From the NCBI GenBank assembly GCA_024500155.1, contig CM044860.1, forward strand, positions 2,340,501-2,404,500: a stretch of 64,000 nucleotides of DNA. The letters are read 5' to 3'. The position numbers were made by a program, and so were the translations under genes. The notes under the pieces were generated by a model. The model did no database searches. It was given only the letters and a program-made list of their open reading frames with translations, and was not told the DNA's origin. This DNA is from Chenopodium formosanum. Taxonomy: Eukaryota; Streptophyta; Magnoliopsida; Caryophyllales; Amaranthaceae. How positions within the stretch are numbered: the first letter of the stretch is position 1; each line of letters begins with the position of its first letter. Positions 26,131-37,624 of the stretch are shown one piece after another.

Positions 26131-26934
26131 AATTAGTTACAAATTTCCAAGTAACCCTAAACTGTGTAATTGATACTGTATGATGATGACAAAAAGAAAC
26201 AACATGATACCTCAGAAAGCTGCTTCAATGGAGAAATCGATAGGTGCAATAGAGCAAATCAAGCTCACGAAGACGAAAAGTCGTACCCTTTGGAGTTGGA
26301 GTTAATCATTTCTCCATTTTTTTAGAGTTTCGCCGCCGAAAATAAGGTAGTGGAGATGGTGGGTCACGAGGAAGAAGCTTCAACGATCCATTTCCATGGC
26401 GGAAGAAGCTTCACTAATGGAGTCAAAAGCTTCAAACGGCGTCAGCATACGAAGAAGAAGCTTTAATAATAGTGATGAGCTGTTTAAAATCTACAACTGA
26501 ACCATTAAAATGGGACAGCCCCAGCAAGGGAACTAGTTGGCATTTTTTTTTGCTCACTTAAATTACTTTTTCTAAACTGAAATTAATTTTATTGAAATAA
26601 AAATTAATTTCGCTGAATTAAAATTAATGTCACTTACTTTATTATATTTTTCATTTCATATTACTAATATTTTTACTAAATTGAAATTATTTTACTCTTT
26701 ATTTTGTTATAACAAAATAATAGGGTCCAAACTGAATAGAATAGGTCACAATGAACCGTATAAATTAAACGCCAAGGTCAAATTATCAAATTAGTTTAGG
26801 TAAAAAATTTGGAACCCTAATATGCTTACCAATTAAATCAAATTAAACTAGACGATTATTGTGAAATACATATGATGATTACAAAAAGAAACAACTTACC
26901 TCAGAAGCTACTTCAATGGAGAACAAGGAGTGCA
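26131..26934. other. Spacer upstream of the XPB pseudogene with a small duplication
   Basis: This would correspond to the promoter and leader side of the former XPB gene. Bases 26179-26236 and 26871-26927 are near copies (ATGATGATGACAAAAAGAAA type sequence followed by CTTCAATGGAGAA). GAAGAAGCTT recurs three to four times between 26365 and 26465. No coding exon was recognised. Confidence 0.55.
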
Positions 26935-27268
26935 CAATGGCGGAGCCAGGTTAGGACCTAGTAGGCTTCCACACACACAGACATAAAATTTTAATAATAA
27001 AAAAAATGGTTTAAATTAGTTTTTTAGTTAAATAAATGTAAAGTGAAAAATATAATCAAAATTACTTGTAGCCAAGTGGTTAGAGCATTGATTTTTCCAT
27101 CATCAAAAGTCATGTGTTCAATTGTCTTTAAAATGGATTTGATAGATTTGTAAAAATGGATCATTGCTTAAAGTCTTAAATAGGCGGAGGTTACATTGAA
27201 CGAATTTTGAAAAATTGCGTAAAATAAATTTAAAACTTGATATTAAGAATATTCGCAGTACATATTTA

Positions 27269-27299
<31 letters not shown>

Positions 27300-27384
27300 T
27301 GTTAAATTGAAAAGTTTAAGGAGACAAATTTTAGAGCTTAATAAAAAAAATTCCGGACGATATGGTGCTCTGGCTCCGCCAGTG
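26935..27384. mobile_element. hAT element, non-autonomous, 450 bp
   Basis: The left end CAATGGCGGAGCCAGGTTAG and right end TCTGGCTCCGCCAGTG are inverted partners, flanked by GGAGTGCA (26927-26934) and GGAGTGCG (27385-27392), an 8-bp duplication with one mismatch. Near 27068-27122 the sequence resembles a degraded tRNA: GTAGCCAAGTGGTTAGAGC like an A box, and CATGTGTTCAATTGTC like a B box about 35 bases on. There is a long T run near 27275-27300. Confidence 0.85.
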
Positions 27385-27838
27385 GGAGTGCGCTTGCATT
27401 GTGCTTTAAGAGAGGAGGATATGTAATTATGTAAAACAAGCGGGAATGTGAAGGTTGACAAATTTTATTATTATTTTTTTTTTTTTTTTTGACGGAGACA
27501 AATTTTTTTTATGAATCATGAAATATCTCTCAAGAAAGGTTAGAGTCGAATGGGTCACATTGGCCCTAAACACATCTTATCCGATAGTTGGGCATGGCCC
27601 ATATGTAAATGGGCCTATTGAACTTAATGGACGAACAAACTAATCATAAGGCAAACGTAAGGATCCGAATCATCGACGTCTCATTGTATCAATGATCAAC
27701 TATTAATGCATTAGGAAATAATCAACTAAAGAAACCGGCAACAAAATTTGACAAGACTTTTTTATTTATGAAGGTGCCGGTCAATTAAATGAAGAATAAC
27801 ATAACACATGAGTAATGGAAAAAAAATATTACGATTTA

Positions 27839-27960
27839 GGGCCTGTTCTCATTAACTGAACTGAATATTTTATGAGAGAAGGAAATTAGGAGCTGAACTG
27901 AATTGATATTATTAGATTTGAACTGAACTGAACTGAAAATAATCTGATGAGAACAGGGCC
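27839..27960. mobile_element. Pentamer-rich Tourist-like MITE, 122 bp
   Basis: The left end is GGGCCTGTTCTCATTAACTG and the right end TCTGATGAGAACAGGGCC, inverted partners, flanked by TTA at 27836-27838 and 27961-27963. The core has ATTTTATGAGAGAAGGAAAT and GAACT pentamers, as in 19780-19935. It is the best-preserved and shortest member of the family here. Confidence 0.92.
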
Positions 27961-28637
27961 TTAGTTTCACTCCCTCCGTCCCTTTTTGTTGTTCCTATTT
28001 TGTTTTTATCGTATTTCATATTAAATCTTTCCTTTTATATCAACTTTTATGAGTAAAATTTAATAAAAGTGGAATAAAATGTATCATTTTTACTTATACA
28101 AAGTTAAAATCAACATATTAAAATTCATCATGGTTACTTAACTCTATTATGAAAATTTTTGTTTAAAGATCACATAATATCTTATCTATAAATTATTAAG
28201 GACCATTCATTTTTTAAATTTTTGAGAGGGAGGTCACTTCATTATTTTATCAGTAAGAGGCATTAGTATAACTGTATAAAGTGTCATATTAATGTCCTAA
28301 TTGGACCAACCACCCCTCTCCCCAAATGATAATGCAACAGCGATATGCCATAAGCTGGTAAATTAAAATTTGGTAAACAATTGAAGATGTCTCAATTCAT
28401 CATATACTAGGTCACTCTTTGTGTGTCGGCAAAGCTACAGACAATTTACGAATGTCTTATTTTTCAGTGGAAATAGTCGGATCTAAAACCTTGATCACCT
28501 GCAATTGATGTTACAGATTTTATAGATAGTGCAATTTTTGCTCTTATAAAAAAAAAGTGTATAATAAAATTATCATTATCATAAATAAACGAGGACATTG
28601 AGTGATAACAGACGCATTCTTGTAATAGATTCAACTT

Positions 28638-28687
28638 AGTTTGACTAATTTTATTGTCAAAAAAAAAAAAAAGTTTGACTAATTTTA
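28638..28687 (+). mobile_element. Poly(A)-only insertion with 16-bp target duplication
   Basis: AGTTTGACTAATTTTA occurs at 28638-28653 and again, identical, at 28672-28687. Between the copies is only TTGTC followed by about 13 A. This is what target-primed insertion by LINE machinery leaves when almost nothing but the tail is copied. Confidence 0.7.
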
Positions 28688-30418
28688 GATAAATAATAAG
28701 GTGGACTCTTATATACACTTGGGTGAATCGTACATTCATGAATATTTTGTTCTCATTTTGATAATTATTTTCATTTAATCATCAAAAAGCAAAAACTAAC
28801 TTTGGCTTAGTTGGATGTACGGTATACCCGGGTATATATAATAATTCTAAATAGGGTTAAATAAGTTTTAAAATGATTCGGATAAAGGAAAAACCTAAGT
28901 TATATGAAAAAAAAAACCTAACTTTAGAAAGATTGTTTTCACTCTACAAAAGTATGTCAAAGTAGGATCAAATATTACCTAAAAGATATAAGAAGTTAAA
29001 AGTGAAAATAAAAATTGACAATAAATAAATATTTATTACACCTATTTACTCGTAAATAGTCGATAAATTTCTAACTTAATACGGCATAATAAAAAAAATA
29101 AAGTATATTAGGACAGCATACAACATTACCCATTAATAATTACGGAGAAGGTTAATTAAAGGGGTCCTTTTTTAAATGGGCCACCACAAAAATCTCTACA
29201 ACCATTCATATCCAAATACTGGGAATATTCATGTAATGTTGTTCACGTATCAGTCAAAGGGTTGGCCCAACCATGCTTCTAATTTGCTACTCCGTGTATT
29301 TCAGCGCAATAGAACATCCACCCTCGTTGGTTCCCTATTGTAGTATTGTGTGAATACTACTACTCCAGTATAAATAACGCCGAAGATTTTTAGTGGTTGT
29401 TTGGTTAATCATATAGAATACTCCGTAATTATTATTCCTCCCGTATTAGTTCTAGAACTAGAATACTTGTTTTTTAAAATAATTTAATTGTGTAAGATTG
29501 AACTAATTAGCGTACCAAATTATTTGATCGATTATACGAGTAAGCTAGTAATCTCATACATACATTTCACTTTATAAGAATAATAACAATCTAGAAATGT
29601 TTAATATCAATCAAACAAGCATAATTATATTTTGTTTAAAGTAGAGGATGAAATAAGCCTTGGCCACTGGCTGCTTGGTTGGTGGACCTCTGCATGGCCT
29701 ATCGGTCAACATCGTCCTTCCTTGAACCAAAACAAGATTTAGGATATGGCGTAACTTATACTAATACTATTGCATTATTTTTAAAATACACGTCGTAGAC
29801 CTGTACTTTACTTGACCAAGCAAATCTTAATTTGCTCTAGATATATTGTATAGTTTCGCTAAAGTAATACAGTGGTTCGTTGTATTTTGTTTTTTTATAA
29901 CACGTTTTGGACCTTTAGTTTGGTTGACCAAGCAAATTAGAGTAATTTGCTTTACATACATTTACATATATGAATACCCTTTTGTCTTTCTTAGGGCATG
30001 TTTGGATTACTCCCCGTAACATAAGCATAGATTGAGAACTTCTCAATATATAAACAATATATTAACACCGTCTTTAATATTTTTTGACATTTTCATATTC
30101 ACGAGAAAGTTAACACGAATACATGTCAATTTTTTTTATAAGAATGCTTATAAATTAAAGGTCAGGCAAACAATTCACAAGTAGAATTTCATACAGATTT
30201 TTTGATAGGTATAAGACGTTTATAAGGAGTCTAAATTTTGTAATGGATGATCTAGAAATTCATGACATATAACTATATAAGATTATATCAAACCATCAAA
30301 GTAACACCACAAATTAATTTATTTAACCTATTGCTCTGAATGGGACCACGCACCAAACAATATAAAGTCCCTGATGCTCCTCATGCAATATAATGACTCC
30401 AATAAGTCACTTCTGCAA

Positions 30419-30469
<51 letters not shown>

Positions 30470-30775
30470 GAGTTATTATTAAGCTTTATTTGGTTCAATT
30501 TTTGTTTTTTTAAGGAAAAAAAAAACACATATAATTTATAAGGATTAATTAGATTTAAGAAAAATCAAGCTATCCTGAAGTCACAACTAAAATTTAATAA
30601 ATTTGTTCAAATATATTGTAGATAAGTTTGATCAAGTTTGGATAATTTCATGTAGGTAGATAACACATTTTCATGAGGAGTTACAATAAAAAAAACATAG
30701 GCTATGATTAATTGATTATTAATGCAAGTTGAAGTACAAGTTGTACAACTATGAGTGGGCGCTTAATCGCGTATG

Positions 30776-30943
30776 GACATTCAGTGAATAATCAAAAGAA
30801 AATTGTGCTTTTGAAATATTTTCATAGCAAATGTGTCCAGAAAAATAATTTGAAAAAAAGACATTCGGTGAATAATCAAAATAAAATTGTGCTTTTGCAA
30901 TATTTTCATAATAAATGTGTCCAAAAAAATAATTTGAGAAAAA
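30776..30943 (+). repeat. Two-copy tandem repeat, 84-bp unit
   Basis: Copy 1 starts GACATTCAGTGAATAATCAA at 30776 and copy 2 starts GACATTCGGTGAATAATCAA at 30860. Both continue with a TTGTGCTTTTG block, an ATATTTTCAT block and TGTGTCC. The copies differ at scattered positions, so the duplication is not recent. Confidence 0.92.
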
Positions 30944-31777
30944 AATAGCGTTAAAATCTTTGAATTCCAAACAAAGAAAAGAAGACATTATATATATTAC
31001 AAAACTTTCACAAGTTATGAGCATTATTATGTTACTGTTAATAGAGTGTGTAAATATTATGAATATAAATGTATAATTTTAGAAATCACCTTTCATTACT
31101 CACCATGGTAAATAAATCAACATTTACACTCCACTTTAAACTTTTTTGGAATATTTTACTTATCTTGTCAAATAGCTTAAGATCGAGTATAATTTTACCA
31201 AGATTTGACACTCTAATCCTAAGCTAGCTCCAATCCCCAAACACTTTTTTAATTTTTTATAGAGTAATTTTCATAATCCAACACTAATTTAATTGTGTTA
31301 AAAAATTTCTTCCAAAGTACAATCTTATTTGCTTCACACAGAATCCAATATCAACCTTGACCCCATCCTAAACAAACAGTAGTTAAGCAATGTATTCATG
31401 CATAATCCACCTTTACAAAATTATTGACCATTCATCAAAACAATAATCATTAAAAAATTGCACTAAATAAAATTATTTGGGTTCATACAACTGTACTTCT
31501 CAATGTCCTATAATCTTGGAAGTGTTTTGGTCCTTGGACAAATAACCGGGTTAAGGATCAAACATTAAAAAAAATCGAAACTCGATAATTGTTCTTAAAA
31601 TGAAAATTATAAGAAAGAGGAAAAAAAAAAAAAAAAAAAAAAAAAGACTTTGGATCTTTCAAATATTGGAAGTTTTGTCTTCGATCTAGAAGTACAACAT
31701 GTCAACAATTAGCAATATTTCGTTTGCTTTGCAGATGCCGTGAAATAATGGAAATAGATATTGATAATTCAAATTAC

Positions 31778-33222
31778 TGTGGGATCAAATTTTCCCTCGA
31801 TTTTATAACTATTGGGTTTCGATGAGTCCGACTCACCGCGGAAATAAAATCCGAGCCCAAGAACAAACTCACAATTAATATAATAAAATGCATAAATAAC
31901 AAGAATAGAGAAAAAAATTAAATTACCCTTGTAGCGTGCTTCGCTCACTCTGACAGAGCTCTTATTTGAGAAAAGCCGAGCCTCACAAATTGCAAGGACT
32001 TCCAACAAAGCCCACCCACAACTTGATCCGACCGGTCCAATATTTAGAGGTTAGTCAAATCCGACCAAAAATACAACCCGAGTAATTATTGAGCTTTTAG
32101 GTTTTCTCTCAAGTGGAGATGTCTAATTGAGCTCTTACTCAAGTGAGTTTTCCCATATCCCAAGTTGGGTATTTATAGGGAAACTCAAGTGAGACCATTC
32201 TCCCATCAATGTGGGAGGGTTGGTAAAATCAATTTTCTCCTTTTATTCTTAAAACAAAATAAAAGAAAATAGCCAATAAATAATTAATCAACAATTGGCA
32301 CATTTAGAAGGGGGGTCAGGTAAGGACCACAAGGGAAAGGGGGGGATCAAACTTGATCCCCAAGCCTTGAGGAAAGCCGGCCACAAGCATCCGCTTGCAA
32401 GCTGACGCTGCATGCCTTAGGTGCCAAGGCTGCCTGGCCCCTTGGCTGGGCACGCCAGCTGCACACTGGCCTGCAGCATGCGCGCTAGCAAGCCACGCAT
32501 TGTTGCGGGCTACTGTGCGTTGTTGCCTTGCTGCCCCGCATCTCTCCACAAGCATAGCTAGCACCATGGCGCGTCATAGTTGTTGTTGCTATGTGTGTGC
32601 CTAGCTAGCTTGCCGGCGCGCCATAGCAGCTGCGGCTATGAGCGTGCCATGCCAGCCTTGGTGCGCTAGCACGCACCAGCCAGCCTAGGCTCGGCTTGGT
32701 GCGCTTGCTAACCACCTTGGCTATACCAAATGCCTCTAGGCTTCGATTTGCTCGGGGCTTTCCGATGCTAGGGGTATTTCGGTAAATTGTTGATTAATTA
32801 GTGATTTTACCGTCTCGTCTTTAATTAATTCGACTCGACTTACGACGTTTGGTTTCAACGCTCTAAGCTCGATTTCTGACGTCTAGATATCAATTACTCG
32901 AGCGACTCATTAATTCCTTCCGAATTAATTCGTCGTGTTGGATCGTTAGTTGCTTGGGTGTGATGCGAAGGGTTCAGTCACGATTAAACTGTAATATTAA
33001 TTATGCATTAATATTATTGATCGGAAGCGGCCTCCACCTAGGCATTCCGATCACTTGAACTTACTGAATAAATAGATTTTCAATAGCTCCGAACCCTCTA
33101 TCGAAATAATACACTTGTTCGGAGGACACCATTCCTATCAATAACATGTTGCAAATTTTTATCTTAATTATATTAAATTTAATTTAATCATTAATATATG
33201 GAGGAGCATTTGGGCTCTAACA
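31778..33222 (-). mobile_element. Solo LTR candidate with a GC-rich core
   Basis: Read on the minus strand it starts TGTTAGAGCCCAAATG (33222) and ends GGGAAAATTTGATCCCACA (31778), the TG...CA form of an LTR. A TATA-box-like CCCTATAAATACCCAAC lies on the minus strand near 32165-32185, consistent with a promoter inside it. The middle (about 32330-32740) is far richer in GC than its surroundings, with repeated GCTAGC, CTTGG and GCCAGC words. No gag-pol coding sequence adjoins. The pentamer ATTAC stands at 31773-31777, but its partner is at 33235-33239, 12 bases beyond the expected edge, so the right boundary is uncertain. Confidence 0.6.
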
Positions 33223-33382
33223 TTATCCCGTGTTATTACATAGAGTTAAAAATCTCATACCTACATTATGATCGATATTGGGGTTTGACAATATTGGCGT
33301 TATTGCATGGAGTTAAATATTTTACCTTCAATCTAATTTTAAGTAAAAATAAAAAATTCTCATGTTGTCACTAATTTTATTA

Positions 33383-34593
33383 GAGTTAAGCATAAGGTTG
33401 GTGATTATGTTTTAGTGTTTTTCACCGTTTGGTGATTAAGTTTTTTTTTTTCTCACCGTTTGGTGATTGGGGGGGTTAAATCCGGCCAAAAAAATTAAAA
33501 AACAGCAAAAACTTAATCACTTGTCAGATAAACATAATCACCTTGGGTTAAAAACTTAGTCACTTGTAGTTAACCAACAGGAAAATAGCAAGATAAAATA
33601 TATACTTTAAGGGAGAATTCAAGTTAATTTCTGAGATTGACATGAAAATTTAATCTCTTCTCACAATATATTGTTTTACTTTTATTTTTTAAATAATAAA
33701 AGTGAAATAGTAAAGTGACACGGAAACAAATGCATAAAGCTGTGAGAGGAGATTAACTTGAAATGTTAATCTCGGAGATTAAGTGGGGCTCCCTCATATT
33801 TTAATTTAGATTTTTTTTTTTTAAAAAAATATCCACTCCAGCTTTTTTCTCTCTCCTCATGAATGACCACCTGTCTTCCTCCTTCCCCCATGACCAAAAC
33901 TTTCGTCCTAACCTCCTTGACCACTTTCTTCATCCTTGAACACCCATTTTAATCCCAAGAGACATATCAATACCACCAACAACTTCTATAATCGAAATTT
34001 GTTTTAGGTTCATAACAAATCGAAATCCTTAAAAAGAAAATCAAAAAGGTCGAATTCTATAACCAAACCCACACAATTCTCTATGATCATCTATCAATAT
34101 TTCAATTGGGGTTTATTCTGAAAAAGCTTCAATCATTAGTTCCATAGCTGCCTTCTTCCCCTTTTTAATCATTAAGTCCATATTTAAAAATCTGGGTGGT
34201 CCGGTTTCGTTTTTGAGTGTTAGGCAAGGTGGCTACGGGGAAGGGGAGGGGCAGCAAAGGTGGCTCCGTGGTTAAATATTAAATATTAATCGAGTGTAGA
34301 ATGGCAACAAGAAACAGAGTGTTGCCAAGTTTTAATTCTTCAATCTGGTAAACTGTAGAATGCTTAATTCGAGTTGATGATTTATTTGTTTAAGTTTTTT
34401 TTAGTTAAATATTAAATTTCTGACAAGGTGATTATGTTTATGTTTTTGCTTGGGTTGAAGGTGAGTTAAAGGCAATTCAGGTGAGTTAACTTACCTGAAT
34501 TTTGGATTCAATCACCAAAGGTTGAAAAAAAATAACTTGATCACCAAAGGGTGAAAAATACAAAAACTTAATCACTTGTTGTATGCTTAACTC
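33383..34593. mobile_element. Mutator-like (MULE) non-autonomous element
   Basis: The element is 1,211 bp with imperfect terminal inverted repeats of about 100 bp: the left starts GAGTTAAGCATA, the right ends TATGCTTAACTC, and both contain TTTTTCACC and TTTGGTGAT blocks. It is flanked by a 10-bp direct repeat AATTTTATTA (33373-33382 and 34594-34603), close to the 9-11 bp duplications of Mutator elements. The interior holds a foldback element (33611-33793) and a pyrimidine-rich stretch near 33830-34000. No transposase is recognised. Confidence 0.8.
33611..33793. mobile_element. Foldback MITE nested in the MULE
   Basis: An imperfect hairpin: left arm GGGAGAATTCAAGTTAAT..TTTAATCTCTTCTCACA, right arm complement GGGAGCCCCACTTAATCTCC..TTAATCTCCTCTCACAG. 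The loop is an AT-rich segment of about 60 bases. No convincing target duplication was found, so the superfamily is unassigned. Confidence 0.55.
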
Positions 34594-34603
34594 AATTTTA
34601 TTA

Positions 34604-37600
34604 CATGGATTATTTTTTTTCCTAATGAAATACGAAGCATGTTTTTTTTTTTTTTTGGACACAAAAGTATGTTGTTAAGTACTTCTCCTAGGTGTTTATC
34701 AAAAAGTTGATATTATACTCCATAGTTTATTTCATAATATCAACTTTTTTATACTTTCTCCTTTTTTTTTTATTTTTTTTTATTTTTATTTTTTTTAATT
34801 TTTATAGTTGTAATAATTTGACTTTTACACTATTTATGTGTTTCAGTATAGCTTTGACGGTTTATACTTAAGTAAAAATATAGTCATGTGAGATCTTGTT
34901 AGATTTGTCTCGATTTATACAATTTTAATATCTAAAATTTATAATTTTTACATATTGGTAATTAAAGATATTATCGATTGAAAACATGCATCGACAAGCG
35001 TGAAAAGAGAAATATTGTAACTATAAAAAAAAAAAACCGAGAAAGTATTATTTATTGAGTCTATTAACAAACTCATATGTAAATAAAAGTGTTGTCCCTC
35101 GTTAAAATAGTCTAAAAGTGAAGAGGGGTATTGAGATTTATATCCCACAATCCACATTGAAGAAAATAATTCACTTGTAAGATTAAGGGGTTATTCCCCT
35201 TATTACCATTCAATTTTGAGGTGGAACCTCTTTTGACTTATAGAGTGGACACTTATGAGTTATGGCGGTTGTAGTCCAAGCTCGTTTATCATTATTTGTT
35301 ATTTTTTAATTATATAGTCACGAGTCACTGCTTTCCTAAATAATTGAATTCCACTTTTATATATTAATTAACTTTGACCATCTATCATTTTTATAATAAT
35401 GTATAAAAACAAATATCATCATGATATATATGGGTTAACAGGTATTAATTAATACGAGTATAAGTTTTATAGTACCAAGTTTGACTGTTGCAGCTATTTA
35501 GGAAAGGAATAGAGTGTAAATGTAAAGCCAAAATAGTACATTACTCCGTATTATACATGTGTATCAAGTTTAATCATGTCAATTATTTTAATACGGGAAC
35601 TAGTACTATACTTGCATAACCGTACGTATATATTGCGGTATAGGTAGTTAAGAGTAAAAAGAGGTACTCCGTAGTTGTTGAAGGACAAACGTAAAGGTGG
35701 GCTAAAAAAAAGGGCAGAAAATAAAAGCAGCGCACAAAGAGAGAGAGAGAGAGAGAGAGAGAGCAGGGTTGAAGAATAAGTAATTCGTATTAAGAATAGC
35801 ATGCAACATGTCATGCAGCATGCTGGGCTCGCTGGCGCAACAGTCTGGCAGTAAATGACGGTGGGTGTGGCACCCAGCCTAAGCCTAAGCTAAACCTAAA
35901 CATAGTCGATTTCCGTAGTGTAGGCTTCATGAACCAACATAGGTACCTGCTTCTATTTTTCTGACACTCGTAACATGTTTCATGCTTTCCTCCCTTCCCA
36001 ACTTCGAACCGTCACTTCATTCTTACATTTTTTCTATTTCTATTTCTATTCATCAGTGCTTAGCTATGCTTTTAATATTTTTTTTCCTCCTATTTTTGGC
36101 ATTCCTTTTTTAGTCTTATTTTCCATGGGTCTATCGTCTATGTATGTGTAGGCACAAGTGGGACTTTAATGAATACATGTGTCTAAGGTGAAGTATTAGG
36201 TTTTTGTTGATCGTGGGGATACATATATATGATATAGGTGATGATGGAAATTAATTGCAATGATATCGAATGAAGAAGATATTTTGTAGGCAGTAATGAA
36301 AATTAATTAAGATATTATTCGTACTTGTAATTTTAAAAGGTGTCATCGATATAAATAAACTCTAAAATCAACATTTAAATAACATTTACGTGGTCACGTA
36401 AGGAAACAATCTAGAAAGGCAAGAAACATTAACAATCAACACAATAGAGTATAATATACTCCGTATCAAGTACATTGTCACAACTCGTCATTTGAGGTTA
36501 TTCTTTATTTCTTACAAACGAATTACAAATACCATAAACGAGTATAAATTTAATAGTTTCAAAAGTATTTTTATTACCACCTACAAAATGGGTCCTTGCT
36601 TGATAACGAAATAGGACCAAAGTGTCGTCAAAACCTAAGATGAACAATGAATGCGTTGTTGTAAGCTAACCAAACCATGAAAAAAAAAAACATGAATGAA
36701 AATTCCGGTGGTAACTAACCGTAACAGTAGCAGCCAAAGAAGGAGAATACTCGCACAAATACAAGACAACCACAACCTTTCACCTTCCTCACCATTTCAC
36801 TCTTTTCGAGACTTTTCCTTCTTCTTTTTTCTCTCTCCTCTTCACTTCGTTTTTCTGCTTTAATTATTACTATATTTCCAGTTTAACTCAATTCCAATTC
36901 AATTGCAATCCAACAATTCAATTTAATTCAATTCCAAAAATAAAATCCCATGTGATGTGAGTAGTACTACTACTATTGTCCTGTATTTATCTCTCTCTTT
37001 CATTTTCAGATCATTATTTTATTTTATGCAGACTATTTCTCTTCTTCCTTCAATTTTTAGAGAGAGAAAACAAAACCTGTGAATTCCCCAAGAATTTGTT
37101 GGTTTTTGAGGTTCATCTTCTCACTCCTCTCTTCTCCCCAGGTTAGTGTGTTTACAAATCCCTACCCACTTTTTAATTTTTTTTTTGTTTGCTTCCTCTT
37201 ATTAATATTTTGTTCTAGTACTTTACTTGTTCACATTCTTCATTTTTCTGGGTTATTATGTGTTGATTTTTATAATTATTAATTATTATTTTAATTTCTT
37301 GAAATTGGGTTTGCTCCCTCCCCCATTTTCGCCGTGATCTGTGTGTTGTTTTGTACTGTAAAATTGATGCTAAATTTTAGTTTTTTATGCATATAAATTT
37401 AGTTGATTTGCTTTGAATTATGTTGAATTAGTTTGAATTGGGATCTGTGTTTTGTGGGTTTATATGATGAGCTGAAAAATTTCCTCTTTTTTTGTTTGTT
37501 GTTGTGTAGAGAGAGAATTATTTACTGCACAGCTGGAATTTGTTAATTCTGGGTGCTAATTATGTTGGGTTTTTTATAATTGATCCATCTGGGGTGGATT

Positions 37601-37624
37601 GTAGACTTGTAGTTCATGGGTTGA
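34604..37624. other. Spacer and leader region of the WD40 gene
   Basis: No exon is seen to about 36.8 kb; a pure GA microsatellite lies at 35739-35763. From roughly 36.8 kb the sequence turns CT-rich, like a plant 5' UTR. A likely leader intron starts at the donor after CTTCTCCCCAG (GTTAGTG near 37142) and ends at one of two TAG acceptors near 37604 or 37612, just before the start codon at 37625. Confidence 0.5.

Larger units (their letters stand above)
27961..31777. other. Intergenic spacer
   Basis: A Stowaway-like left end (CTCCCTCCGTCCC) sits at 27970, but no matching right end was found, so it may be truncated. It also holds the poly(A) insertion at 28654, a run of about 47 A at 30421-30467 and an 84-bp tandem repeat at 30776. 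No exon was recognised. Confidence 0.55.

Noticed and set aside
27970..28300. Stowaway element starting CTCCCTCCGTCCC
   Set aside because: No inverted right end was found within several hundred bases, so a complete element is not supported; only a possible truncated end is noted.
30421..30467. 47-base A run as another poly(A)-only insertion
   Set aside because: The flanks (TTCTGCAATGT and CCGAGTTATT) do not repeat, so there is no target duplication.
31795..31855. Hammerhead-ribozyme-like words (GATGAGTCC followed by GCGGAAA) in the LTR candidate
   Set aside because: The conserved CTGATGA core is not intact (one base is missing) and the flanking stems could not be paired convincingly.
32316..32604. 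Ala/Arg-rich frames on both strands of the GC-rich block
   Set aside because: High GC lowers stop frequency, and the block is in a probable LTR. Neither peptide resembles a known family.
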